The notes beneath the pieces were generated by a model. The model was not told the origin of the DNA. It worked only from the letters and a program-made list of their open reading frames with translations, and searched no databases. 30,819 bases of DNA, taken from positions 1 to 30,819 of the forward strand of contig MU401794.1 of NCBI GenBank assembly GCA_022579005.1, in the 5' to 3' direction. Positions 11,201 to 21,020 of this stretch are shown piece by piece (the first letter of the stretch is position 1; every line of letters begins with the position of its first letter). Position numbers and translations under genes: made by a program. The DNA comes from Poronia punctata. Its lineage: Eukaryota; Ascomycota; Sordariomycetes; Xylariales; Xylariaceae.

Positions 11201-13345
11201 CTTGCTTTAAAGTTAAGTAAATAATAATTAAATAAATACTTTAAGTATTTTTTAGTTATAAGTAGTATTAATACTTTACTTTTAATGCTTTTATTATATA
11301 AGTGCTAGTTTATAGCAATATATTTAAATAAACAATTTAGCTAATCTTTTAGTATTTTAAGAATTTAGTTTTTAAGCTTTTTATATATATAACTTAAGTA
11401 ATTTATTTATTTAATGCTTTAATTTTAAGAATTTTTAATTTTTACTTTTTTTACTTAGCTAACTAGGTAATAAATAGCGTTAAGTTTTTAATAGCTAAAT
11501 TAAAAATGCTACTAGAAAAACTTGCTTTAAACGCTAGCTTTTTAGTATATATTATTAGCAAGTTTCTTTAAGCATAAAAAAGGCTTTATTTATACTTAAA
11601 AGTAAGTATTTTAAAACATATTATTTATACTAGTTTTATATATAGCATAGCTATAAACTGTTTAGTTTTTAAAAGTAGCTTTTAAGTAGCTTTATATTTT
11701 ATTAAAAAGAATTTAATTTAAAGTTTTAAATAAAGTAAAGTTAGTTATAAAATTTATATAATAAGCTATATGTTTAAGCTAAAAAGTAAAAAGGTTTAAA
11801 GTGCTTTAAACTATTATATTAACGTTTTTATACGCTTAAATTAGCGTAACTATATTACTAGCATATACTAAGCTTTTATTAAGTACGTTTTTAACATTAT
11901 AAAAATAATTTATTTTATTAAATATGTAAAAAGTAAATTTTAAGTTAAAAATAGCAAAGGTTTTTAAAAAATATAAGCTACTTTTTTATTATTTACTAGC
12001 TTTAAAGCTAGCGTAAGTAATAATTTATTTTAGTTATTTTTTTTCTTATATACGCTTTTTATTAATTTTAAATGTTTTATACTTACCTTTATAATTTTGC
12101 AAGCTTTAATACTTTCTTTAAGCTTAAAGTTATATTTTATTTTTAGCTTAATATAGTTAGCAATTTAAGTATTCATTATATAATCTTTACTAGCATTTTT
12201 TTAAAAAAGGTATTAGCAACTAAGCAGATTATAAAAGCCTTTATATATAAAATAAACCTTTTTAGTATTAAAAGTATTTTTTAAGTCTTTTTTATTAATA
12301 TAGTAGTACTTTTTAAGCAAAGCCTTTGCTATAACTATAAAATATAAATTTATAATAAGCTTTGCAGCTTTTGTTTTATTTGTTAAAAATAATACTAAAG
12401 CTTTATTTTTTAATTTTCTTTTATTAGTTATACTTTTTTATTAAAAATTATAAATAACCTTTTTATTGTTTTTAGTTTTTTTATTGCTTTTTAAAAGCTA
12501 TTTAAGTATATAAATTTACAATTATTATTTAATGTTTTAAGGTGCTATTTAGCAAAGCTATTTAGCAGTTTAAATAAAAAGTATTAAATTAATGCTTATA
12601 TTTATTTTTAAGCGCTTTATTGATTCTTTTAAGTAGTTTTATAGTTAGTAAATATTTAAAAACTTTATCTATTTTTAAGCTTTATAACTAGTTACTTTTA
12701 TTTAGTAATAAACTTTATAAGATTTTTAATAATTCTTTTTAAGTATTAGTTAATAAAGTTTATATAATTAAAGCGTACTATTTTATTTAATATAACGCTT
12801 ATAAGTATACTAATAACTTTTAAAGTATTATATTAAAACTTTAGTTTTTCTTTAGCTTAAAGTAATAAAATTAATATATAGTAAATACTAAATTTTAAAC
12901 TTATATTTTTAGTTTATATTTTTTATTAATAATTATAATATATCTTTTTACTTTGCTTTTATATAAGCTAGTTATAAATTTATAGTTGCTTTTAATATTA
13001 GTAATAAGTTTTTAAAAGTTAGTTATAATACTTAATAAATTTGTTATTATTTATAATTATTATATTTTTAGCTATATAAAAGCTACTTTAAGTTTTTTTT
13101 TAGTTAAGCTTTTTAGTAAATCTGCTTATATTAAGTTATATTAGCTTTTTTAGCTAAAAAAAACTTCTTTATAAAGTTAATATACTTTTATAAGTTAAAA
13201 AAGTATGCTTTTGCTTTAAACTTTTTATTTTAAATATAAATTTTTTAAAAAAACTTAAAATAACTTTTAATTCTATTCCTATAATAGCTAAATTGCTATA
13301 TTTATTATGCTTTAATAATAATAGCAAGCATTTAAAACTTTTAAT

Positions 13346-13558
13346 TATTAAAACTTAGTAATATAGCTTATAATATATAATTATATTATATAATATATAA
13401 AAAAAAGATTTTTTCTTACTATAAAGTTTTTTATACTAAATAAGTAAAAGGAAACCTTTTATAAAAAAAACCTTTTCTTTTATAGTAGTCTTTAATTTAA
13501 CTATATCCTTTTTACTATATAGGCATTACATTAATTATAGTCTTCTTATAACCTATTA
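13346..13558. repeat. Right LTR of copy A
   Basis: About 213 bp, beginning TATTAAAACTTAG and ending CTTATAACCTATTA, followed by target duplication CTTTT (13559-13563). It keeps more C than the left LTR (CCTTT, GGCATTACATT), so the two ends are unequally mutated. Confidence 0.8.
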
Positions 13559-13563
13559 CTTTT

Positions 13564-14450
13564 AACACTTTTTCCTTTACTATCTTCTACTTTGCTAGAT
13601 ACTATTAACACAATCTATTAAACTAATTAAGTTTAATATAAAAAACAAAGTTGATTTTTAGCTATATTATAGCTACTATTTACTTAGATAACTATTTTAA
13701 AAGTATTTGCAATAGCGTGCAAGCTATTAAAAATAAAAATTAAAATTAAAAAACTAGCTTATAAGATCGACTTTTTTAAAACATTTAAAATTTACTTGGT
13801 TATTCTTATAGCTTACTTCTTTAAAAAACCTATTTTATATATTGATTTTAGGTTTTAGTTTTATTTAAAACAATTAACTAAGTTAAAATAAAGTTAAAAA
13901 CCTTTTTAAAGTTAAAACTATTTTAAAATATTGATTAAATTGCTTTAAAACAGGCTTTTAGTACTTAGTTAAACAAAAAAGATATAGCTATAAAAATAAC
14001 TAGTAGCATTAAAAGTAGTAATTATATAATATAAAAATACTTATTAACAATATTAAGTTTAAAAAAAGTAAACTAAAAATAAAAAATAAAACTTTTAACT
14101 AGCTTAACTATATTTAACGCAAACAACTTTAAAAGGCAAAAAGAATAAAAAGAGTGTAAAAATAAAGAAATTAGCCTTTGTTTATATTTATTAAAGTTAA
14201 CGCTAATTCTTTACATAGCTAGCACTTAATATAACGTATTATAAAAAGACTTATTAAAAGGATAAAGTCTTATACATTGTTAGATTAAATGGCTATATTA
14301 ACTAAAAACTAGCGTACTAAAGTTAATTAGTTAGTATTAACTAATTAACTTAACCTTGCTAGATTTCCTTTTTTTTTTATTAATTTATAGAACTTACTAT
14401 ACTACTTTATAGATTTTTTTACTAATTAGCTTTTATTAAAATAAAAAAAA
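13564..14450. other. AT-rich DNA between copies A and D, nothing identified
   Basis: No reading frame, LTR or RNA gene is seen. It is mutated in the RIP manner but keeps some CpA/CpG (for example AGATCGAC near 13765 and AGCGTGCAAGC near 13715), so it may be an older or different repeat, or the diverged left part of D. It contains the perfect palindrome at 14320-14351. Confidence 0.4.
14320..14351. repeat. Perfect 14-bp inverted repeat with 4-bp spacer
   Basis: AAGTTAATTAGTTA, spacer GTAT, then the exact reverse complement. In AT-only sequence such arms arise more easily by chance than in mixed sequence, but 14 of 14 pairs is long. It could be a fused pair of inverted-repeat ends of a small transposon; no target duplication was recognised. 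Confidence 0.6.
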
Positions 14451-15611
14451 GATTTTATTATAACGCTTATTAAATTAGCTTTTTTAATTACTATATATAC
14501 TATAATATTTAAAGGTAAAGTTAAAAATATAAGAAAAAGTTAAAATATTAAATTAATATAAAAGTAAATAATTTACTAAACTTAAATTTTATTAAATGTT
14601 TTATTTTTTATAAAAAAAAACCTTTAGCTACTATAAATGCTATAGCCTTTAAATTATAAAAAGCTTTAAAAATACGTTTAACTTTACTATATAATTACTT
14701 TAACTTAAGTATATTGTTAATCTTATACTTTTTAAGCTTAAAAAAGTATTTTCATTATTTATTAACTTATTTTTTAAATTTTTTAAAAGGCTTTCTTAAA
14801 ATTTAGTTAATAAATACTTTATAGATTGTTTATATAATCTACGTTATAAAAAATAAAAAATATTTTTTAATAGTAATAAGTTTATTATACTAGTTATTTA
14901 CTTTTTTAAAATCTATATAAGTATATTAATAAAACTATTTTATTTATTTATATAATAAAATTATAATTTTTAGTTTAATAATTTAATATTTTTTAAATAT
15001 TATATTATTTTAAAGCAAATATATAATTATTTTTTAAGTTTTTTTTATAAAGTTTTTATAAGGTATTATTAAGTTATTAAAATTAACTAAGGTTTTTTAA
15101 TTTATTTTTAAAATACTTTTAAGTTATAATAAAAGTGCTTTAAGCTTTTTAAGTATGCTTATTAAGTAAGCTTTTTATTAAATTTTCTAATATTAAGCGC
15201 TTATATCTTTTTAAGCTATATAACCTAGTTTTTAAAATTACTATATATTTATAGCTTAAAAAGTTTACTTTAAATTTAAACTTTTTATTTTAAGTATAAA
15301 AGCTTTTTATATAAGTTAATATAACTTTTATAACTATTATTATAGTAGCTAAACTACTATATTTATTATATTTTAATAATAATAATATATAAATAAAACT
15401 TTTAATTATTAAAATTTAATTAATAGCTAAAAAATATAAAATTAATTATATTATATATAAAAAAAGATTACTTTTTTTATTATAAACTTTTTATACTTTA
15501 AAAAAAACTTTTAGTAAAAGCTTATTTTCTTTTAAAAGTATTTTTACTATAATTATATCATTTTTACTATATAAGCATTCTATTAATTTTATTTGGTTTA
15601 ATAACCTATTA
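14451..15611. mobile_element. Copy D: internally deleted remnant of the copy A family
   Basis: 14455-14580 aligns with about 10260-10390 of copy A (both start TATTATAACG and end TTTACTAAACTTA or TTTTACTAAACTT). About 15110-15406 aligns with the last 250-300 bp of A's interior. The intervening A sequence of over 2 kb is shortened to about 530 bp, so D carries a large internal deletion, and its left LTR is missing or unrecognisable. The right LTR (15407-15611) closes it. Confidence 0.6.
15407..15611. repeat. Right LTR of copy D, at the upstream edge of the gene island
   Basis: About 205 bp from TATTAAAATTTAATTAATAG to AATAACCTATTA, aligned with the other family LTRs and preceded by the family's right-end interior. 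Normal base composition begins within about 25 bp after it. Its end lies 746 bp before the start codon of the RhoGAP gene. Confidence 0.75.
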
Positions 15612-16204
15612 GTACTAACAATACGCGCTTTCTATTTAAAGTACCTTAAAGTCTAAGACTACGATTTACCGGTATCCCATGCCCGTATGTCTGTCCAAGC
15701 TTGACTCTGCTGCTGCCCCGTTCGTGATTTAATCCCTTTAGTTTTACTTCTGATCTCATCATACCTGATCGACCGCTTGCCGCCGCTTTTGTTCACGCTG
15801 CAATACCCTACGACGCTGTCTGTCGGCGGCGACTATCGAATTCTTCTAACTACCCATCGTCGACCCCTACATCCGCCGTCCAACACCACTGCTGCGATCA
15901 CTCAAGAGACCGCTATATATGCTTCATCTCGTTGAACCTTGATATTGCCCGGAAACACCGGTCTTGGTTGGCATTTATTTTGTCTGCCCGCCGCCTTACC
16001 CTCGTACTGGTCCAATCGACCCCGGCCGATTCCAAGTGCCTCTTGGAGCCGTTATACAGTCATTAGGGGACTGCGTTGCAGCCTGTCTGCCATCTGTCCC
16101 GAGGGGTTGGTTGGATTTTGTTTTGCTTCTGGGTAAGGTAGTTTGCTGCTATTTTTCGCTTCTAATAGCTAATGCTACCGTAAACTGGTACTCCAATCTC
16201 TTCC

Positions 16205-16273
16205 ATGGTTATTTCGCTCGCAAGGCCGCTTACACGTCTATATAAAGCGCCCGGGACGTTGCCGCGGCTTTGA
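16205..16273 (+). other. Possible upstream open reading frame in the leader (22 codons plus stop)
   Basis: ATG in the good context CCATGG at 16205, stop TGA at 16271-16273, 84 bp before the main start. It would matter only if transcription starts upstream of it. The TATA-like motif lies inside it, so a start driven by that motif would exclude the frame from the message. Confidence 0.25.
16239..16247 (+). promoter_or_regulatory. TATA-like motif
   Basis: TATATAAAG in otherwise GC-containing sequence, about 110 bp upstream of the ATG. The position is plausible for a core promoter giving a short leader; chance occurrence cannot be excluded. Confidence 0.3.
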
Positions 16274-16357
16274 ACTCGATAGGACTGGATAATTCTGAAA
16301 ACCCCACCTGGCTCGTCCACTTATTAAGCTGTGTCTAGTACAGGAAGAGGGGCAGTC

Positions 16358-19300
16358 ATGGACGACTACATGGATGGCTCGGTAGACGGAGTGGATGAAT
16401 TCCCCTGTAAAGGGTGTGGTGAGGTGAGCATGTTGCCACATATTATCCTCGGTTGTGACGCCGTGGACACTGACAGATATTGCTGCTAGATATTGGAGGA
16501 GGGAAAGGCTTTTGAACTCGGTAAGTCCAAACGCCCTTCGAACTCAGCCTACCGGTTCTTGGACATCGTGGAGGGGGCATGTTTGTTCCCTCTCAAGTGC
16601 CACCCCATTCCACGATTTATCGCATGAAATACACAGGCTTCCGTTACATCTGACACTCTTGACGCAGCTGGAAATCGATGGCACCTTAATTGCTTCCGAT
16701 GCCATTCGTGCGATACCTTACTTGACTCTGACGCGAATCTCCTCCTCCTCGGCGATGGGTCGCTCATTTGTAACAATTGCACCTACAGTTGTAGTGCCTG
16801 TGGCGACAAGATAGAGGACCTCGCGATTCTCACTGGGGATCAGGCCTTCTGCGCTACATGCTTCCGATGCAGGAATTGCAAGAGGAAGATTGAGAATTTG
16901 CGTTATGCTCGTACTTCACAGGGCATATTCTGCATGAATTGTCACGAATCATTGATGGCGAGGCGCAGAAAAAAGTCGAGGGCGCAGGCGAAAGCGCGTG
17001 AGAAGGATACCGTCGCAGAAAAGTCCCTACCCGCACTTCCTCCCAATGCTATTCCGCCTAATGCGTTCTCGAATGACAGGGTAGACCCAGAGTCTGATAC
17101 GCCTACTGAACTTCCAACAGAGCTCTCCCCCCGACCCCGTCCCTCATATAATCACAATGATCCATCATCACGTAGCAGCTCACGACCTGCTCGGTCTCCC
17201 GAACGTCCCTCTGATCCTAGCGGCCGGGACGGTAATCTATCATTACCTTCCCATAGCTACCGGGCAAACCGCAACTCTCACATTTTCCCCGGCAGTGACC
17301 TGGCCGGTGCAGACTCGGATGATCAGATCTTCTTGATCCCTGTTGCATTGGACCCGAGTCCGCTTCCGTCCACAACGCCGAGATCGACGTCAGAAACACT
17401 TACTGATATTAGCAAGAAGGGTAGAGAGAGGGACTATTTCAGCGTTTCGAAACAACCCGAAAATAAGGATGAGTCACAGACGTCGACCCCGCACATAGCC
17501 TTCCAGGAGAAGGGTCGTCTGATATCTTCTGACCATGAGAGCATCCCTGCTAGGAACCTGGCTAGGAAATTGTCGAAATCCTCCAGGCTGGACAAGAGTG
17601 GCTCGTCTGGAACGTCGCCTGGGACCAGCGCCGATTATAACACCCAGGCACAAGTCGAAGGGAAGTCCGATGAGTTCAGGTTGCAAGACGCTCCAAAGTC
17701 CAGGAAGCCAAATACTAGAAACAGCTCACAACAAGCTACCACATTCGAAGAGGCAAGTGGTCCCATGGACGGTGACTCTGGTCGTATTGAAAGAGATGCT
17801 GCGAGTAGCGAGATAACTCAATATCTGCATTCGCGTGAGCGGGTGCACGCACCACGTACATCACAGGAGTCGCGCCTGATTGGTGTAGATGACGACTTCC
17901 GGCAGGTCGATACGTCAACAGCAACAGCAGGTAACACATCTAAACCTATAACCCGGAAGGAACTTCCCACATCGGCTTCTAGGAGTGGTGAGTCCGTTTC
18001 TCTGTCCCGCATTCGTGGTCCTCTCTCATTGATGGTTTAATCAAGTGAACGGCTTGGTGCGTCCTGTCCCGACCGACCAGCAATCTGGAGACCTGTACCT
18101 GGGCCCCAGACCACCGCCAAGTCATGGTGGTGTGCAAGACTCTCCGGCTCAAAGTACCGAAAATAAACCATCCCCCAAACTACCTAGGTGGAGTTCTGGC
18201 GATGATTTCAATTTGGAGGAAGACATGGCTCGGATATTGGGGACAGATGAAGGATCATCCTCGATTCTCCGACGCGTGTCAAACGCCGTCCGTCACGGAC
18301 GCACCAATAGTACAGAGTCTGGTACCCCGGGTCGTGTCGGCCATACTAGAAGTATTAGCGAAACCACACGTACGACAGCATCCCCGCGTTGGCCTAAGAC
18401 ACCTATTGCCGAGGATTCGATGAATGGTGTTGGCCAGGACTTAACCAGCCCTCTTTCGCTTGGGACCGGCGACAATGCTGCATTGCTGAAACGCCGCCTG
18501 CGTGATTCCGAGCAGCGTGTAGCGGAACTTGAACGGCAATTTAGTAACGAGAAAGACTTCAAGAACCTTGCACAAAAAGTGGAAGAGAAGCGAAAGACTG
18601 TGTCCGTGCTAGATACGCAGACCGAAATAATGATTCGTCAGTTAGAAGTTCTCGCTGGGTATGTTGAGAGGGCCAAAGAGACCAAGAAGCCCGTCGACCC
18701 GCGCGATTTGGAGGAGTCCGCCATTAAGGATTTCGTCCAAAAACTGGAGAAGTTGAAACAGTCCATGGTAGCGAACCTCGAACAACTTCACGCGGAGCGA
18801 GATCAACTCATCGAGGAGAAGAATCGGGCTATAGCCGATAGGGATCGTGCCCGTGTTGAGTTTGATCAGCTGGTCTCTAAGAACGCGCAGTTGGCCGACT
18901 TAAACAACGATATTACGCAACGGATCCAAGAGAGGTTCAAAACCCATTCAGACGCACGCTCGCCAGCAAATGGCTTGGGTATCTACAGCCACAGCAAGGG
19001 CTCTTCGAATCACTCGGTCAGCCTAGACAGTGCAAGCATACAGACTGGTACCACGGTAATTGCGCCGGAGCACGATGAGCCCATTGTCGAGGCCCGGCCG
19101 ACTGTTGTCAAGATAGGTAAGCCGAATGGGAACATGTCCAAATGGAGGAAGGGCTCGAAGGCCGTGGCACAGAACATCGCCAAAGGTGTAAACCGAACGG
19201 TGGTAGCTTTTCAACAGCCTGAGCGTCACCCACACGGCATGGCCGGCGAAAACATTGGGCTCCCTTATAACATGACTGTAACACCAGTCGAGTCGCCTGT

Positions 19301-20176
19301 AACTCATGGACCACTAAACAGTAGCCTGAACCGCCAGCAGGGAGATGCAGGGCGACAGGGTTTCTTCGGCTTCAAGAAAACGCAGACAATGCCGAAATTG
19401 GTTACAGCTACAAATGCGTCTGAGTTGAGTATTGCCGAACCACCTAATGTCCTATTCGGCTCTGAGCTGTGTGAACGAGCCGAGTATGAACGCAGGCAAA
19501 TCCCGTCAGTCGTCACTAGGTGTATCGAGGAAGTCGAGCTGCGCGGCATGGAAATGGAGGGAATCTATCGCAAGACCGGCGGCAACTCGCAGACCAAACT
19601 GATTCAAGAGGGCTTCGACAAGAACGAGAACTTTGACATTTCAGATCCTGACCTGGACATCACTGCAGTCACCAGCGTCCTCAAACAGTACTTTAGAAAG
19701 CTCCCAACTCCGCTTCTGACATATGACATTTATGATCGTGTCCTGGAAACAAATTGTAAGCGTGCCCTATCTCTCGCCCCCATGTTCGGTAGAAGAAGAT
19801 TTTGATTGAATGCTAATCGGACGCACTCCAAAACAGCGTTGTTGAGTGACAGTGAGAAGTGTGCCCACCTGCAAAACGTGTTCAATCACCTGCCAAGGCC
19901 ACACAAAGATTGCCTGGAATTCCTGATGTTTCACCTTTCTCGCGTAGCATCTCGAGAAAGAGAAAATCTTGTATGTGACGAATATCCCATCCTTCTTCTT
20001 TTCATTGACATGTTCGCCTCGACTGACTGTCTCAGATGAGCCCGAGAAATCTCGCCGTGGTCTTCGCGCCTACGATCATGAGAGACACAAACATCGAACG
20101 GGAGATGACGGATATGCACGCCAAGAACACCGCCGTACAGTTTATAATCGAGCACAGTCAGAGCATCTTTTCTTAA
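16358..20176 (+). CDS. rga1: LIM-LIM-RhoGAP protein: Rho-type GTPase-activating protein (fungal Rga family), six exons, 1133 aa
   Basis: Exons 16358-16423, 16490-16520, 16668-17987, 18046-19755, 19837-19970 and 20036-20176 join into an unbroken 1133-residue frame. LIM1: Cys17, 20, 41, 44, 47, 67, 70 and His38. LIM2: Cys74, 77, 94, 97, 100, 103, 121, 124, where Cys94 takes the usual His place. A Ser/Pro-rich linker (about 130-610) contains HIAFQEKGR near 308, which I recall from fungal relatives. A charged coiled coil spans about 618-771. The RhoGAP domain (about 943-1130) has the arginine finger Arg981 in GIYRKTGG, RKLP near 1023 and Asn1092 in PRNLAVVFAP. The family speeds GTP hydrolysis by Rho/Cdc42-type GTPases at sites of polarised growth and septation. 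The start fits MDDY-type N-termini and has purine at -3 and G at +4. No decay is seen. The family is secure; rga1 versus a paralogue is not. Confidence 0.93.
16424..16489 (+). other. Intron 1 (66 bp)
   Basis: Donor GTGAGC, branch-like CTGAC at 16470-16474, acceptor CTAG. It falls between codons, directly after LIM1 ligands Cys17 and Cys20. Exon 2 resumes with ILEEGKAFEL. Confidence 0.9.
16521..16667 (+). other. Intron 2 (147 bp)
   Basis: Donor GTAAGT, branch CTGAC at 16650-16654, acceptor GCAG. It splits an Ala codon (G/CT) and restores GNRWHLNCFRC of LIM1. Exon 2 is therefore only 31 nt, a microexon that simple gene prediction may miss. This is the longest intron of the gene. Confidence 0.9.
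17988..18045 (+). other. Intron 3 (58 bp) with AAG acceptor
   Basis: Donor GTGAGT, branch-like TTGAT near 18029-18033, acceptor TCAAG. It splits a Val codon (G/TG) and removes an in-frame TAA at 18038-18040. The next AG downstream (CAG ending at 18080) gives the wrong frame. It sits in the unconserved linker, so homology does not fix the junction. AAG acceptors are less common than CAG or TAG, so this is the least certain splice site. Confidence 0.75.
19756..19836 (+). other. Intron 4 (81 bp)
   Basis: Donor GTAAGC, branch TGCTAAT at 19811-19817, acceptor ACAG. It splits a Ser codon (T/CG) inside the RhoGAP domain. Without splicing the frame would stop at 19803-19805 and lose the rest of the domain. 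Confidence 0.9.
19971..20035 (+). other. Intron 5 (65 bp)
   Basis: Donor GTATGT, branch CTGAC at 20023-20027, acceptor TCAG. It lies between codons, separating FHLSRVASRERENL from MSPRNLAVVFAP of the RhoGAP domain. Confidence 0.9.
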
Positions 20177-20815
20177 CTCAGGCCGAACCGTACGTAGGTT
20201 GCCGTTTACAACTACCACTATAAAACCCCATGATCAGGAACTAGCACCCAAGAGACTAATGGGTGCTGTAAAAACTTTGTGTGCTAACGGTTCTAATTGA
20301 GCATTATATGAGCAGTCTTGGGGCCTCTGTTTTGCTTCTCCAGCGGGGCCATAATTTGTCGGATCTTTGACAAGCAGGCGAGCTCCTTGCTTCTCTTCAT
20401 TTTGTGTTACGGGGCAGTAAAATCACTCCACATGCTATTTCTTCTCGGGGAGATATAATGATGTCCTTCGGACCACTGCGTACTCTCTAATGGCTTCCTT
20501 CGGCCTTTTTTTTTTTTATTATCATCCACCGCTTTAGTCGCTTCATCTACCTCCTCTTAGCGCATCGCTCTGTTCTTCCCTTTTTCAGTTTGTTTCTCTT
20601 TACCCTATAGTTGGGCCGTCGGCATACATGAGTCGGGCGCGGTTTTTATACCAATGGAGACAGCATGGATTATGTTTTAGCGCTGCTAATTTCTTGTTCT
20701 TGGTAGTACTACCACCCTAAGAGAATATTGAAACACAGTTGGTTAGGTCAGGGATACCTAAGGAGACACTAGATACTTAGCAGCAGGCAAACAAGGCATA
20801 TACAAATTTGATTTT
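20177..20815 (+). other. 3' flank and presumed 3' UTR of the Rga-like gene
   Basis: Normal-GC sequence after the TAA stop with no further gene recognised on either strand. It contains an 8-bp-stem hairpin (20243-20267) and a run of 12 T (20506-20517). No unambiguous AATAAA is seen near the stop, and fungal polyadenylation signals are loose, so the transcript end is not placed. The region ends abruptly at the left LTR of element E. Confidence 0.5.
20243..20267 (+). repeat. Hairpin in the 3' flank
   Basis: AGCACCCA (20243-20250) and TGGGTGCT (20260-20267) are exact reverse complements around a 9-nt loop, 67 nt after the stop codon. In RNA it would form a stable stem. A role in message processing or stability is possible but not shown. 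Confidence 0.5.
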
Positions 20816-21020
20816 TATTAAAACTTAGCAACTAATAAAAAAAACGTATAATTAATTATATTATATATAAACGGAGTTTATTTTGTTTTACTATAAACGA
20901 TTTTTATATTAAATAAGCTAGGAGAGATATTAAAAAAAAATTATAGTACTTTTTTTTATAATTATATTATTTTTAATATATAAGCACTTTTTTAATTATA
21001 ATTATATTAATAACTTATTT
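20816..21020. repeat. Left LTR of element E, at the downstream edge of the gene island
   Basis: About 205 bp from TATTAAAACTTAGCAAC to AATAACTTATTT, aligned with the family LTRs and in the same orientation. The interior motif TTTAATATATTTTTTAAAA follows, as after the left LTRs of copy A and F, so it is a left LTR. It begins 640 bp after the stop codon of the RhoGAP gene. The switch from normal to AT-rich sequence coincides with it. Confidence 0.7.

Larger units (their letters stand above)
7998..13558. mobile_element. Copy A: full-length RIP-mutated LTR retrotransposon (about 5.56 kb)
   Basis: Two direct repeats (7998-8206 and 13346-13558) enclose about 5.1 kb and the whole is flanked by CTTTT. 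The length suits an autonomous LTR retrotransposon, but every frame is closed by stops and CpA/CpG are almost absent, as expected after RIP. The + strand is T-rich overall, so the former coding strand may be the minus strand, because such elements usually have A-rich coding strands. A weak Gag-like run on the minus strand of copy B (about 5028 to 4974) and its equivalent here would fit Ty3/gypsy, but I do not claim the superfamily. Left-end interior sequence recurs after the left LTRs of E and F, and right-end interior recurs in B and D. Confidence 0.8.
15612..16357 (+). promoter_or_regulatory. Promoter and 5' leader region of the Rga-like gene
   Basis: Normal-GC, pyrimidine-rich sequence between the D LTR and the start codon, with no convincing coding. 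A TATA-like TATATAAAG lies at 16239-16247, about 110 bp before the ATG. AGGGG/CCCCT pentamers resembling fungal stress-response elements lie at 15864-15868, 16065-16069 and 16347-16351; sites this short recur by chance. GTAAGG at 16132 with a TGCTAATGC-like branch motif near 16170 could be a leader intron, but no acceptor is compelling. The transcription start cannot be placed by eye. The 746 bp are all the non-repetitive sequence available upstream. Confidence 0.5.

Noticed and set aside
1..15611. AT-rich tract as mitochondrial DNA or a centromere
   Set aside because: No mitochondrial genes or tRNAs are seen. The LTR pairs, target duplications and loss of CpA explain the composition by RIP; a centromere cannot be excluded but has no positive evidence here.
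15939..16245. Short plus-strand reading frames in the leader region
   Set aside because: They overlap each other in different frames, most need non-ATG starts, show no recognisable family and lie in the promoter/leader of the Rga-like gene.
18038..18040. In-frame TAA suggesting the Rga-like gene is split into two genes or broken
   Set aside because: GTGAGT 50 bp upstream and an in-phase AG at 18044-18045 define a short intron that removes it, and domain order continues as in one family protein.
19803..19805. In-frame stop truncating the RhoGAP domain
   Set aside because: It lies in intron 4, which has GTAAGC, TGCTAAT and ACAG; splicing restores the conserved domain.
16238..20218. Minus-strand frames of 60-95 codons across the gene
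   Set aside because: They overlay coding exons of the secure plus-strand gene and have no domain or codon pattern of their own.
20506..20517. Run of 12 T as a retroposed poly(A) tail or RNA polymerase III terminator
   Set aside because: No tRNA-like or SINE-like body and no target duplication were found next to it.
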